Below, one piece after another: positions 28,496-37,190 of a DNA stretch of 64,000 nt. The DNA comes from Citrobacter sp. MGH106 (GTDB lineage: Bacteria > Pseudomonadota > Gammaproteobacteria > Enterobacterales > Enterobacteriaceae). Under the pieces are notes generated by a model, which saw nothing but the letters and a program-made list of their open reading frames with translations, was not told where the DNA came from and searched no databases. Position 1 is the first letter of the stretch. Every line of letters starts with the position of its first letter. The stretch lies in NCBI RefSeq assembly GCF_001037495.1, contig NZ_KQ089822.1:4049938-4113937 (forward strand), read 5' to 3'. The position numbers and the translations under genes are program-made.

Positions 28496-29221
28496 ATGCA
28501 CTTGTCTACACATCCGACCAGTTATCCGACGCGTTATCAGGAGATTGCCGCGAGACTTGAGCAGGAGCTTCGTCAACATTATCGCTGCGGCGACTACCTT
28601 CCCGCGGAGCATCAGCTTGCCGCGCGCTACGAGGTGAACCGCCATACATTGCGCCGTGCCATCGACCAACTGGTTGAACGCGGCTGGGTGCAGCGTCGTC
28701 AGGGCGTGGGCGTACTGGTGCTGATGCGCCCGTTCGATTACCCACTCAATGCTCAGGCGCGCTTCAGCCAGAACCTGCTGGACCAGGGTAGCCACCCTAC
28801 CAGCGAAAAACTGCTGGCGGTGCTGCGCCCGGCGTCCAGCCACATTGCCGACGCATTGAGCGTCAAAGAGGGCGACAACGTCATTCATCTGCGCACCCTG
28901 CGCCGGGTGAACGGTATCGCTCTGTGTCAGATTGACCACTACTTTTCCGACCTCACCCTCTGGCCGCTGTTGCAGGGCTTTAACAGCGGCTCATTGCACG
29001 ACTATCTGCGCGAGCAATCTGGTCTGACATTACAGCGCACGCAGACGCGTATCAGCGCCCGCCGCGCGCAGGCCAAAGAGAGCAAGATACTGGAAATCCC
29101 CAACATGGCGCCGCTGCTGTGCGTGCGTACCCTGAACCACCGTGATGGCGAAGAGCATGCAGCGGAATACTCCGTCAGCCTGACCCGCGCCGACATGATC
29201 GAATTCACCATGGAGCACTGA
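28496..29221 (+). CDS. phnF: Phosphonate operon regulator PhnF (GntR/HutC family)
   Basis: Predicted transcriptional repressor within the phn operon. It has 241 residues: winged helix-turn-helix at residues ~15-75 (YLPAEHQLAARYEVNRHTLRRA) and a C-terminal UTRA ligand domain. The ATG at 28496 gives MHLSTHPTSYPTRYQ, the family N-terminus; GAGG lies rather far upstream (11 bases), suggesting weak initiation, as expected for a regulator. Confidence 0.94.
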   Translation: MHLSTHPTSYPTRYQEIAARLEQELRQHYRCGDYLPAEHQLAARYEVNRHTLRRAIDQLVERGWVQRRQGVGVLVLMRPFDYPLNAQARFSQNLLDQGSHPTSEKLLAVLRPASSHIADALSVKEGDNVIHLRTLRRVNGIALCQIDHYFSDLTLWPLLQGFNSGSLHDYLREQSGLTLQRTQTRISARRAQAKESKILEIPNMAPLLCVRTLNHRDGEEHAAEYSVSLTRADMIEFTMEH

Positions 29222-29225
29222 CTGA

Positions 29226-29678
29226 ATGCACGTCGATATCGCCACCCGCCAGCACTGGATGCGCGTGCTGGCTTACAGCAACGCTGAAACCCTGAATGCG
29301 CGTCTGCAGGCACTGAAGCTGACGCCGGAATATGAACTGATCCGCGCACCAGAAACCGGACTGATGCAGATTCAGGCCCGTATGGGCGGCACCGGCAACC
29401 GTTTCTTTGCTGGCGACACCACGCTCACCCGCGCAGTAGTACGCCTTAAAAGCGGCACGCTGGGCTACAGCTATCTGCTCGGACGTAATAAACACCATGC
29501 TGAGCAGTGCGCCGTCATTGACGCGCTGCTCCAGGAACAGACGCATTTCCAGAGCCTAATGGAAACCCTTATTACCCCGCTGGAAGCGGAACGCGATGCA
29601 CTGATTAGCGCTCGCCGTGCCGAAGTTAACGCCAGCCGGGTCGACTTCTTCACGCTGGTACGCGGAGATAACGCATGA
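29226..29678 (+). CDS. phnG: C-P lyase subunit PhnG
   Basis: Subunit of the PhnGHIJ core complex; with PhnI, PhnH and PhnL it helps attach phosphonate to the ribose of ATP. It has 150 residues with conserved [19 protein letters not shown] and a C-terminal [21 protein letters not shown] (last part). The gene starts 4 bases after phnF and overlaps phnH by ATGA, so it is translationally coupled. Confidence 0.96.
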   Translation: MHVDIATRQHWMRVLAYSNAETLNARLQALKLTPEYELIRAPETGLMQIQARMGGTGNRFFAGDTTLTRAVVRLKSGTLGYSYLLGRNKHHAEQCAVIDALLQEQTHFQSLMETLITPLEAERDALISARRAEVNASRVDFFTLVRGDNA

Positions 29679-30259
29679 CCTTACAAACAGCCTTTAACCT
29701 ACCCGTCCAGGACGCGCAACAAAGCTTTCGTCGTCTGCTGAAAGCAATGAGCGAACCGGGGGTGATTGTCGCCTTGCATCAACTGAAACACGGCTGGCAG
29801 CCGCTGAATCTCGCGACCACCAGCGTGTTACTGACACTGGTCGATGGCGACACACCGGTCTGGCTGGCACCTTCCATGAATAATGACATTGCCAGCCAGA
29901 ACCTGCGTTTTCACACTAACGCGTCGCTGGTGGATCAGCCACAACTGGCGGCATTTGCCGTTGCCGACGAACGCATCAGCAGCGAACAACTAAACGCACT
30001 CTCCTCCGGCTCCGCCGTTGCGCCAGAGACCAGTGCCACCCTGATTGTGCAGGTCGCAGGTTTAAGCGGTGGCCGAATGCTGCGCCTGACGGGTGCGGGC
30101 ATTGCAGAAGAACGGATGATTGCGCCACAACTGCCTGAATGCATTATTCATGAACTCACCGAACGCCCGCACCCGTTCCCGTTGGGAGTCGATCTGATCC
30201 TGACCTGCGGCGAGCGGTTGCTGGCTATTCCGCGAACCACCCATGTGGAGGTGTGCTGA
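29675..30259 (+). CDS. phnH: C-P lyase subunit PhnH
   Basis: Structural subunit of the C-P lyase core complex with a PLP-transferase-like fold lacking the cofactor. It has 194 residues, the usual length; conserved segments include [15 protein letters not shown] near residue 13 and [14 protein letters not shown] near the C-terminus. It overlaps phnG by 4 bases and phnI by 1 base (TGATG). Confidence 0.96.
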   Translation: MTLQTAFNLPVQDAQQSFRRLLKAMSEPGVIVALHQLKHGWQPLNLATTSVLLTLVDGDTPVWLAPSMNNDIASQNLRFHTNASLVDQPQLAAFAVADERISSEQLNALSSGSAVAPETSATLIVQVAGLSGGRMLRLTGAGIAEERMIAPQLPECIIHELTERPHPFPLGVDLILTCGERLLAIPRTTHVEVC

Positions 30260-31326
30260 TGTACGTCGCCGTCAAAGGGGGTGAAAAGGCGATAGCCAAC
30301 GCCCACGCACTGCAAGAAAACCGACGCCGGGGCGATGATGACATTGCCGAACTGAGCGTGACGCAAATCGAACAGCAGATGAACCTGGCGGTCGATCGCG
30401 TGATGACTGAGGGCGGGATTGCTGACCGTGAACTGGCCGCGCTGGCACTGAAACAAGCCAGTGGTGATAACGTCGAAGCCATCTTTCTGCTGCGCGCCTA
30501 CCGCACAACGCTGGCAAAGCTGGCGGTGAGCGAGCCGCTAAACAGTGCAGAGATGCGCCTGGAACGCCGTATCTCCGCCGTCTACAAGGACATTCCCGGT
30601 GGACAGCTGTTAGGCCCTACTTACGACTACACCCACCGCCTGCTGGATTTTACCCTGCTGGCCAATGGCGAAACGCCGCCACTGCGAACCGCTGATAGCG
30701 CACAGGAGGCCTCCCCACACGTCTTCTCTCTGCTGGCAAACCAGGGACTGGCAAAGCGTGAAGAAGATAACGGGGCAACGCCCGATGACATCACCCGCAC
30801 ACCGCCAGTTTACCCCTGCTCACGCGCCTCACGCCTGCAACAGCTAATGCGTGGTGATGAAGGTTATCTGCTGGCACTCGCCTACTCCACTCAACGCGGT
30901 TACGGGCGTAACCATCCGTTTGCGGCAGAGATCCGCAGCGGCTATGTGGAACTGGAAACTGTACCGGAAGAGCTGGGATTTGCGGTCAATGTCGGCGAAC
31001 TGTTGATGACCGAATGCGAAATGGTCAACGGTTTTGTCGCGCCAGAGAACGAAGCGCCCCATTTTACCCGCGGTTACGGGCTGGTGTTCGGCATGAGTGA
31101 ACGTAAAGCGATGGCAATGGCACTGGTGGACAGAGCCCTACAGGCACCCGAATACGATGAAACGGTCACGGGACCCGCGCAGGACGAAGAGTTCGTGCTG
31201 GCGCATGCGGATAATGTCGAGGCGGCGGGTTTTGTTTCGCACCTCAAGCTCCCCCATTACGTCGATTTCCAGGCCGAGCTGGAACTGCTCAAACGTCTGC
31301 AACAGGAGGCCTCTCGTGACCACTAA
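30259..31326 (+). CDS. phnI: C-P lyase nucleosidase subunit PhnI
   Basis: Subunit that, with PhnG/H/L, displaces adenine from ATP by phosphonate to give 5-triphosphoribosyl 1-phosphonate. It has 355 residues with conserved [12 protein letters not shown] at the N-terminus, RRISAVYKDIPGGQLLGPTYDYTHR (part) and the TRGYGLVFGMSERKAMAMAL segment. The ATG at 30259 overlaps the phnH stop by one base and gives the family N-terminus; a GTG two codons upstream is not used. Confidence 0.96.
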   Translation: MYVAVKGGEKAIANAHALQENRRRGDDDIAELSVTQIEQQMNLAVDRVMTEGGIADRELAALALKQASGDNVEAIFLLRAYRTTLAKLAVSEPLNSAEMRLERRISAVYKDIPGGQLLGPTYDYTHRLLDFTLLANGETPPLRTADSAQEASPHVFSLLANQGLAKREEDNGATPDDITRTPPVYPCSRASRLQQLMRGDEGYLLALAYSTQRGYGRNHPFAAEIRSGYVELETVPEELGFAVNVGELLMTECEMVNGFVAPENEAPHFTRGYGLVFGMSERKAMAMALVDRALQAPEYDETVTGPAQDEEFVLAHADNVEAAGFVSHLKLPHYVDFQAELELLKRLQQEASRDH

Positions 31327-32164
31327 CCTCTCCGGTTACAACTTTGCTTATCTTGATGAGCAGACCAAACGCATGATCCGCCGCGCCATTTTGAAAGCGG
31401 TCGCCATTCCCGGCTATCAGGTGCCGTTCGGCGGCCGTGAAATGCCGATGCCCTACGGCTGGGGAACTGGTGGTATTCAACTGACTGCCAGCGTGATTGG
31501 CGAGCCGGATGTGCTGAAGGTGATTGACCAGGGTGCAGATGACACTACCAACGCCGTGTCGATCCGCAACTTCTTCAAACGCATTACTGGGGTAAATACC
31601 ACTGAGCGAACAGAAGACGCCACGCTGATCCAGACTCGTCATCGGATCCCGGAAACACCCCTGACTGAAGATCAGATCCTGATCTTTCAGGTACCGATCC
31701 CGGAGCCGCTGCGCTTTATCGAACCTCGCGAAACGGAAACCCGCACCATGCACGCGCTGGAAGAGTACGGCGTGATGCAGGTGAAGCTGTATGAAGATAT
31801 CGCCCGCTTCGGCCATATCGCCACCACTTATGCCTATCCGGTGAAGGTTAACGGGCGCTACGTGATGGACCCATCACCCATTCCAAAATTCGACAACCCG
31901 AAGATGGATATGATGCCAGCCCTGCAACTGTTTGGCGCAGGCCGTGAAAAACGGATCTACGCCGTTCCGCCCTATACCAGGGTGGAAAGCCTCGATTTTG
32001 ACGATCACCCGTTCACGGTGCAGAGCTGGGATGAGCCCTGCGCCATCTGCGGTTCAACCCACAGTTATCTCGACGAAGTGGTGCTCGATGACACCGGCAA
32101 ACGGATGTTTGTCTGCTCCGACACCGATTACTGCCGCCAACAGAGTGAGGCTCTCAGCAAATGA
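31316..32164 (+). CDS. phnJ: C-P lyase catalytic radical-SAM subunit PhnJ
   Basis: Radical-SAM enzyme that cleaves the C-P bond of ribose 1-phosphonate 5-phosphate, releasing alkane. It has 282 residues. The unusual cysteine set is visible at the C-terminus: PCAICGSTHS then VCSDTDYC, fitting the C-X2-C-X21-C cluster motif plus the catalytic cysteine. The start is GTG at 31316, overlapping the end of phnI by 11 bases, with AGGAGG 6 bases upstream; the longer open frame from 31097 lies wholly inside phnI. The GTG start differs from the ATG I recall in E. coli. Confidence 0.95.
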   Translation: MTTNLSGYNFAYLDEQTKRMIRRAILKAVAIPGYQVPFGGREMPMPYGWGTGGIQLTASVIGEPDVLKVIDQGADDTTNAVSIRNFFKRITGVNTTERTEDATLIQTRHRIPETPLTEDQILIFQVPIPEPLRFIEPRETETRTMHALEEYGVMQVKLYEDIARFGHIATTYAYPVKVNGRYVMDPSPIPKFDNPKMDMMPALQLFGAGREKRIYAVPPYTRVESLDFDDHPFTVQSWDEPCAICGSTHSYLDEVVLDDTGKRMFVCSDTDYCRQQSEALSK

Positions 32165-32919
32165 CGCAACCGCTGCTTTCGGTCAACAACCTGACCCACC
32201 TCTACGCGCCGGGCAAGGGCTTCAGCGATGTCTCTTTCGACCTGTGGCCTGGCGAAGTGCTGGGCATCGTCGGCGAGTCCGGCTCCGGCAAAACTACGCT
32301 GCTGAAATCGATCTCCTCACGTCTGACGCCGCAGAGCGGTGAGATTTTGTATCAGAACCATTCGCTGTACGGCATGAGTGAAGCCGACCGCCGGCGCCTG
32401 CTGCGTACCGAATGGGGCGTGGTGCATCAGCATCCGATGGACGGTCTGCGCCGCCAGGTTTCGGCGGGTGGCAATATCGGCGAACGCCTGATGGCTACCG
32501 GCGCGCGCCATTATGGTGACATCCGAGCCACCGCGATGCGCTGGCTGGAGGAGGTCGAGATCCCCGCCTCACGTATTGACGACCTGCCGACCACCTTTTC
32601 CGGCGGCATGCAGCAACGTTTACAGATCGCCCGTAACCTCGTCACCCATCCCAAACTGGTGTTTATGGATGAACCCACCGGCGGGCTGGACGTCTCGGTA
32701 CAGGCCAAACTGCTGGACCTGCTACGCGGCCTGGTGGTGGAACTGGATCTGGCTGTGGTGATTGTCACCCATGATTTAGGCGTGGCGCGTCTGCTGGCAG
32801 ACCGTTTGCTGGTGATGAAGCAAGGTCAGGTGGTGGAAAGTGGATTAACTGACCGCGTGCTCGATGATCCACATCACCCCTATACCCAACTGCTGGTGTC
32901 GTCCGTACTGCAGAATTAA
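32161..32919 (+). CDS. phnK: C-P lyase ABC-type subunit PhnK
   Basis: ABC-family ATPase that binds the PhnGHIJ core rather than a transporter. It has 252 residues: Walker A GESGSGKTT (~37), signature FSGGMQQRLQIARNL, Walker B LVFMDEPTGGLDV and His in THDLG. It overlaps the phnJ stop by ATGA. It resembles oligopeptide-type ATPases but its operon position identifies it. Confidence 0.95.
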   Translation: MTQPLLSVNNLTHLYAPGKGFSDVSFDLWPGEVLGIVGESGSGKTTLLKSISSRLTPQSGEILYQNHSLYGMSEADRRRLLRTEWGVVHQHPMDGLRRQVSAGGNIGERLMATGARHYGDIRATAMRWLEEVEIPASRIDDLPTTFSGGMQQRLQIARNLVTHPKLVFMDEPTGGLDVSVQAKLLDLLRGLVVELDLAVVIVTHDLGVARLLADRLLVMKQGQVVESGLTDRVLDDPHHPYTQLLVSSVLQN

Positions 32920-32928
32920 GAGGCCAAC

Positions 32929-33609
32929 ATGATTCGCGTTGAAAATGTCAGTAAGACTTTTGTACTCCACCAGCAAAACGGTGTACGTCTGCCGGTGCTG
33001 CAAAACGCCACTCTGGAAGTTAAAAACGGGGAATGCGTGGTACTGCACGGCCATTCCGGTAGCGGAAAATCAACGCTGCTGCGCTCGCTGTACGCCAACT
33101 ATCTGCCGGATGAAGGGCACATCCACATTCGCCACAGTGATGAATGGGTGGATCTGGTGCAGGCTCCGGCACGCAAAGTACTGGAAGTCCGTCGCGCAAC
33201 CATCGGCTGGGTGAGCCAGTTTCTGCGTGTGATCCCAAGGATTTCCGCGCTGGATGTCGTAATGCAGCCTCTGCTTGATCTGGGGGTTTCTCGCGAGGAA
33301 TGCGCTGCCAAAGCGGCGAATCTGCTCACTCGCCTGAATGTCCCGGAGCGACTGTGGCATCTTGCACCGTCGACGTTTTCCGGCGGTGAACAGCAGCGCG
33401 TCAACATTGCTCGCGGGTTTATCGTTGATTACCCCATTCTGCTGCTCGATGAGCCCACTGCCTCACTGGATGCCAAAAACAGCGCTGCCGTCGTCGCACT
33501 GATTGAAGAAGCGAAAGCCCGCGGCGCGGCAATTGTCGGCATTTTTCACGATCAAACCGTGCGCGACCGCGTAGCGGATCGCCTGCACCTGATGGGAACA
33601 ACAGCATGA
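32929..33609 (+). CDS. phnL: C-P lyase ABC-type subunit PhnL
   Basis: Second ABC-family subunit, required with PhnG, H and I for the nucleosidase step. It has 226 residues: Walker [11 protein letters not shown] (~44), signature [15 protein letters not shown], Walker [14 protein letters not shown] and His in GIFHDQ. It starts 10 bases after phnK and overlaps phnM by four bases. Confidence 0.95.
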   Translation: MIRVENVSKTFVLHQQNGVRLPVLQNATLEVKNGECVVLHGHSGSGKSTLLRSLYANYLPDEGHIHIRHSDEWVDLVQAPARKVLEVRRATIGWVSQFLRVIPRISALDVVMQPLLDLGVSREECAAKAANLLTRLNVPERLWHLAPSTFSGGEQQRVNIARGFIVDYPILLLDEPTASLDAKNSAAVVALIEEAKARGAAIVGIFHDQTVRDRVADRLHLMGTTA

Positions 33610-34742
33610 TTATCAACAATGTAAAGCTGGTGCTGGAAAATGAAGTGGTGCAGGGATCGCTGGAAATACAGGACGGGGTTATCCGCGCTGTTGCCGAAGG
33701 CCAGAGCCGTCTTCCGCAAGCGCTGGACGGTGAAGGCGGTTGGCTGTTGCCGGGACTGATCGAACTGCATACCGATAATCTGGATAAATTCTTCACCCCC
33801 CGCCCGAAGGTGGACTGGCCCGCCCATTCGGCAATGAGCAGCCACGACGCGCTGATGGTCGCCAGTGGTATCACGACCGTGCTGGATGCGGTAGCGATTG
33901 GCGATGTGCGTGACGGCGGCGACCGCCTGGAAAATCTGGAAAAGATGATCAACGCCGTGGAAGAAACTCAGAAGCGTGGGGTCAATCGCGCTGAACACCG
34001 CCTGCATTTGCGCTGTGAGTTGCCGCATCACACCACCCTGCCGCTGTTTGAAAAGCTGGTCGGTCGCGAACCGGTAACTCTGGTTTCGCTGATGGACCAC
34101 TCGCCGGGTCAGCGTCAATTTGCCAACCGCGAGAAGTACCGCGAGTATTATCAGGGCAAATATTCACTCACCGATGCGCAGATGGCCCTTTATGAAGAGG
34201 AACAAGTGGCACTGGCGGCACGCTGGTCGCAGCCCAACCGCTCAGCCATTGCGCAGATGTGCCGCGAACGTCAGATTGCGCTGGCAAGCCACGATGACGC
34301 GACGCATGAACATGTGCTGGAATCGCATCAGCTTGGCAGCGTTATTGCCGAATTTCCCACCACGTTTGAGGCCGCAGAAGCCTCACGCCAGCATGGTATG
34401 AATGTGCTGATGGGAGCGCCAAACATCGTGCGCGGTGGTTCCCACTCAGGCAACGTGGCGGCACATAAGCTGGCAGAATTAGGCCTGCTGGATATCCTCT
34501 CTTCTGATTACTACCCCGCCAGCCTGCTCGATGCTGCCTTTCGTGTTGCCGATGACGAAGCCAACCGCTTTACGCTATCGCAGGCAATCCGGCTGGTCAC
34601 CCGCAACCCGGCACAAGCGCTGAATCTCAACGATCGTGGCGTTATTGCTGAAGGTAAGCGTGCGGATCTGGTGCTGGCACACCGTAAGGGCGATCACATC
34701 CATATCGATCACGTCTGGCGTCAGGGGAAAAGGGTGTTCTGA
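33606..34742 (+). CDS. phnM: Triphosphoribosyl 1-phosphonate diphosphohydrolase PhnM
   Basis: Amidohydrolase-fold enzyme that releases diphosphate from 5-triphosphoribosyl 1-phosphonate, giving the PhnJ substrate. It has 378 residues: metal-binding [15 protein letters not shown] (~50-65), the carboxylate/His-containing [13 protein letters not shown] and [15 protein letters not shown], then [10 protein letters not shown]. It overlaps phnL by ATGA and is followed 2 bases later by phnN. Confidence 0.96.
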   Translation: MIINNVKLVLENEVVQGSLEIQDGVIRAVAEGQSRLPQALDGEGGWLLPGLIELHTDNLDKFFTPRPKVDWPAHSAMSSHDALMVASGITTVLDAVAIGDVRDGGDRLENLEKMINAVEETQKRGVNRAEHRLHLRCELPHHTTLPLFEKLVGREPVTLVSLMDHSPGQRQFANREKYREYYQGKYSLTDAQMALYEEEQVALAARWSQPNRSAIAQMCRERQIALASHDDATHEHVLESHQLGSVIAEFPTTFEAAEASRQHGMNVLMGAPNIVRGGSHSGNVAAHKLAELGLLDILSSDYYPASLLDAAFRVADDEANRFTLSQAIRLVTRNPAQALNLNDRGVIAEGKRADLVLAHRKGDHIHIDHVWRQGKRVF

Positions 34743-34744
34743 CT

Positions 34745-35299
34745 ATGGGAAAACTGATCTGGTTGATGGGGCCATCCGGCTCAGGTAAGGACAGTTTGCT
34801 GGCGGCACTCCGCCAGCAGGAACATACGCAGTTACTGGTGGCGCACCGCTACATTACCCGAGCCGCTAACGCCGGGAATGAAAATCATATCGCCCTCAGT
34901 GAACAAGAGTTTTTTACCCGCGCCGGGCAGAATCTGCTGGCGCTGAGCTGGCATGCCAACGGCCTATACTACGGCGTGGGCGTGGAGATCGACCTCTGGC
35001 TGCACGCCGGTTTCGATGTCGTCGTCAACGGATCGCGCGCCCATCTGGCACAGGTGCAAACGCGCTATGGCACCTCGCTTTTGCCCATTTGCTTACAAGT
35101 TTCTCCTGAGATTTTGCGCCAGCGCCTGCAGATGCGCGGGCGGGAGAGCGCAATGGAAATCGCCGCCCGCCTCGAACGCGCAGCACGCTACACGCCGTTT
35201 GACTGCCATGTCCTCAATAACGATGGAAGTTTGCTACAGTCAGTCGATACATTGCTCACACTGATGGGACGCAAGGAGAAGAAACATGTCTGTCTGTGA
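34745..35299 (+). CDS. phnN: Ribose 1,5-bisphosphokinase PhnN
   Basis: Kinase converting ribose 1,5-bisphosphate, the end product of the C-P lyase route, to PRPP. It has 184 residues with a P-loop [11 protein letters not shown] near residue 8 and a guanylate-kinase-like core ([19 protein letters not shown]). Its end overlaps the start of phnO by 14 bases. Confidence 0.95.
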   Translation: MGKLIWLMGPSGSGKDSLLAALRQQEHTQLLVAHRYITRAANAGNENHIALSEQEFFTRAGQNLLALSWHANGLYYGVGVEIDLWLHAGFDVVVNGSRAHLAQVQTRYGTSLLPICLQVSPEILRQRLQMRGRESAMEIAARLERAARYTPFDCHVLNNDGSLLQSVDTLLTLMGRKEKKHVCL

Positions 35300-35720
35300 A
35301 TTACGCCGCGCCACGCTGTACGATGTTGATTCGGTTTACGCGCTTATTTGCGAACTAAAGCAGGGCAAATTTGACCACCAGGCATTTAGCGCCGGGTATG
35401 CCGCAAATCTGCAGGACCACAATATGCGCTACCAACTGGCGCTATTGGACGGACAAGTCGTCGGGATGATTGGTCTGCACTTACAGTTTCACCTGCACCA
35501 CGCCAACTGGATCGGTGAAATTCAGGAATTAGTTGTAATGCCACAGGCGCGAGGGCTAAAAGTAGGCAGTCAACTGCTGGCCTGGGCTGAAGCGACAGCA
35601 CGTGAGGCTGGCGCAGAAATGACCGAGCTTTCCACCAGTGTTCAACGCCACGACGCACACCGTTTTTATCTGCGTGAAGGCTATGTACAAAGCCATTACC
35701 GCTTCACCAAGCCGTTGTAG
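35286..35720 (+). CDS. phnO: Aminoalkylphosphonate N-acetyltransferase PhnO
   Basis: GNAT-family enzyme acetylating aminoalkylphosphonates such as aminomethylphosphonate before C-P cleavage. It has 144 residues; the acetyl-CoA binding segment [20 protein letters not shown] (~78-97) shows the R/Q-x-x-G-x-G/A type motif. AAGGAGAAG lies before the ATG. It overlaps phnN. Confidence 0.95.
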   Translation: MSVCELRRATLYDVDSVYALICELKQGKFDHQAFSAGYAANLQDHNMRYQLALLDGQVVGMIGLHLQFHLHHANWIGEIQELVVMPQARGLKVGSQLLAWAEATAREAGAEMTELSTSVQRHDAHRFYLREGYVQSHYRFTKPL

Positions 35721-35728
35721 GGAGAGCT

Positions 35729-36487
35729 ATGAGTCTGACCATCACGCTGACGGGAACGGGCGGTGCCCAGTTAGTACCGGTTTTTGGCTGCGACTGTGCA
35801 GCCTGCCAACGGGCACGTATACAGACACAATACCGTCGTCGCCCCTGTAGCGGGGTGGTCAGGTTCAATGATTCGGTGACGCTGCTGGACGCGGGGATCC
35901 CACACCTGATGGATGACTGGCCCGCAGGCAGTTTCCGGCAATTTCTGCTCACCCATTACCATATGGATCATGTACAGGGGCTGTTTACGCTGCGCTGGGG
36001 TGTAGGCAAGACCATCCCGGTGTACGGACCGCCGGATAAACAGGGCTGTGACGATCTGTTTAAGCATCCCGGCATTCTCGATTTTAGCCATACGGTCGAA
36101 CCGTTTGTGGTCTTTGATCTCCAGGGCTTACAGGTTACTCCATTGCCGCTTAACCACTCAAAACTGACGTTTGGTTATCTGCTGGAAACCGCGCACAGTC
36201 GCCTGGCGTGGCTCTCCGACACCGCCGGACTACCTGACAAGACGCTGAAATTCCTGATCAACAATCAACCTCAGGCAATCGTCATCGATTGTAGCCATGC
36301 CCCGCGCACCGAACCGCCGCGTAATCATTGCGATCTCAACACCGTAATGGCACTCAATGAGCTGATTCGCTGCCCGAGGGTGATCCTGACTCACATCAGC
36401 CACCAGTTCGACGCATGGATGATGGAAAATCCATTACCAAAAGGGATTGAGGCCGGATATGACGGGATGGAGATTGTGCTGGATTAG
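35729..36487 (+). CDS. phnP: Phosphoribosyl cyclic phosphodiesterase PhnP
   Basis: Metallo-beta-lactamase-fold phosphodiesterase opening 5-phosphoribosyl 1,2-cyclic phosphate to ribose 1,5-bisphosphate. It has 252 residues: the metal-binding [10 protein letters not shown] motif (~75), later His in LNHSKLT and an Asp in SDTAG, plus a structural zinc site seen as CDCAAC (~22-27). It is the last gene of the phn operon. Confidence 0.96.
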   Translation: MSLTITLTGTGGAQLVPVFGCDCAACQRARIQTQYRRRPCSGVVRFNDSVTLLDAGIPHLMDDWPAGSFRQFLLTHYHMDHVQGLFTLRWGVGKTIPVYGPPDKQGCDDLFKHPGILDFSHTVEPFVVFDLQGLQVTPLPLNHSKLTFGYLLETAHSRLAWLSDTAGLPDKTLKFLINNQPQAIVIDCSHAPRTEPPRNHCDLNTVMALNELIRCPRVILTHISHQFDAWMMENPLPKGIEAGYDGMEIVLD

Positions 36488-36556
36488 CCCACTTCACGCG
36501 CGCTTCACACTCCAGGCCTATGCTCCCTGCACATTGTTCAATTTGAAGGGAATCGC

Positions 36557-37015
36557 ATGACCCGAACACGACGTATCATCCACCACGCCAGTTGGTTCAC
36601 GCTGCTGGGGCCGTTTATCGGCATGCTGTTAACCATTATCGGTCTGATGTGCATAACGTCTGATTCAGCCATGCGCCTGCTGGCCGACATTCTGCACATG
36701 TTTTCGCTGTTTATTACGCTGACATGGATAATCGGTGCGATTCCCGCGCTACTGACGGGAATCATCGTCGCGAAAAAAGGTGAATGGGGCGTTAACGATC
36801 GTAGTCCTCTTCCATTCTACGCTCTTCATCTTCAAGCTGACGCCGTTCCTGATCGAGCTGACGCTGGCGGTCGTCTAACTGACGACGACGGTCTTCAAAC
36901 TGGCGACGGCGGTTATCATACTGCCTGCGACGATCGTCGCTCATCTGGCGCTGCCAGCTTTCATCACGAGAATCGTCGTAATCCCGATTATTTTCAGGTT
37001 TATAGGCATCGCTGA
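36557..37015 (+). pseudogene. Probable remnant of a small membrane protein gene
   Basis: An open frame of 152 codons with a good AAGGGA before the ATG. The first ~78 residues look real: three hydrophobic segments (FTLLGPFIGMLLTIIGLMC, MFSLFITLTWIIGAIPALLTG). From about base 36792 the frame runs antisense through yjdP and becomes polar and low in hydrophobicity, unlike the first half. The simplest reading is a membrane protein gene that lost its 3' end to a deletion joining it to yjdP. I do not recognise the family. An intact short gene with a chance tail is possible. Confidence 0.45.
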
Positions 37016-37121
37016 CGGCACGTTGAATATTGCCGATGGCGTCATCGATAATATCCGCCTGTGCCGAAATGGTGGTCAGCATCAGCAGACTGAATAAAAA
37101 GAGTGTCGTGGAGCGTTTCAT
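36792..37121 (-). CDS. yjdP: YjdP family periplasmic protein
   Basis: A 109-residue secreted protein of unknown function. It has a signal peptide (MKRSTTLFLFSLLMLTTISAQA, about 22 residues, given in outline) and a mature part that is strikingly rich in Arg, Asp, Gln and Glu with a repeating DRRRQ(L/F)(D/E) pattern over ~residues 60-105, likely a single charged helix. The E. coli homologue sits in the same place near phnP. Its 3' end overlaps the convergent frame at 36557-37015. Confidence 0.9.
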   Translation of the reverse strand: MKRSTTLFLFSLLMLTTISAQADIIDDAIGNIQRAVSDAYKPENNRDYDDSRDESWQRQMSDDRRRQYDNRRRQFEDRRRQLDDRQRQLDQERRQLEDEERRMEEDYDR

Positions 37122-37190
37122 AAAACCAGCCCTGAAGAGAAACTCGCTCCACGGTAATCAAAGCACTGTCACACAAGTAGCGGAGGATTC

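Noticed and set aside
31097-31315. Longer N-terminus of PhnJ
   Set aside because: This stretch lies within phnI in another frame; GTG at 31316 with AGGAGG gives the known PhnJ N-terminus.
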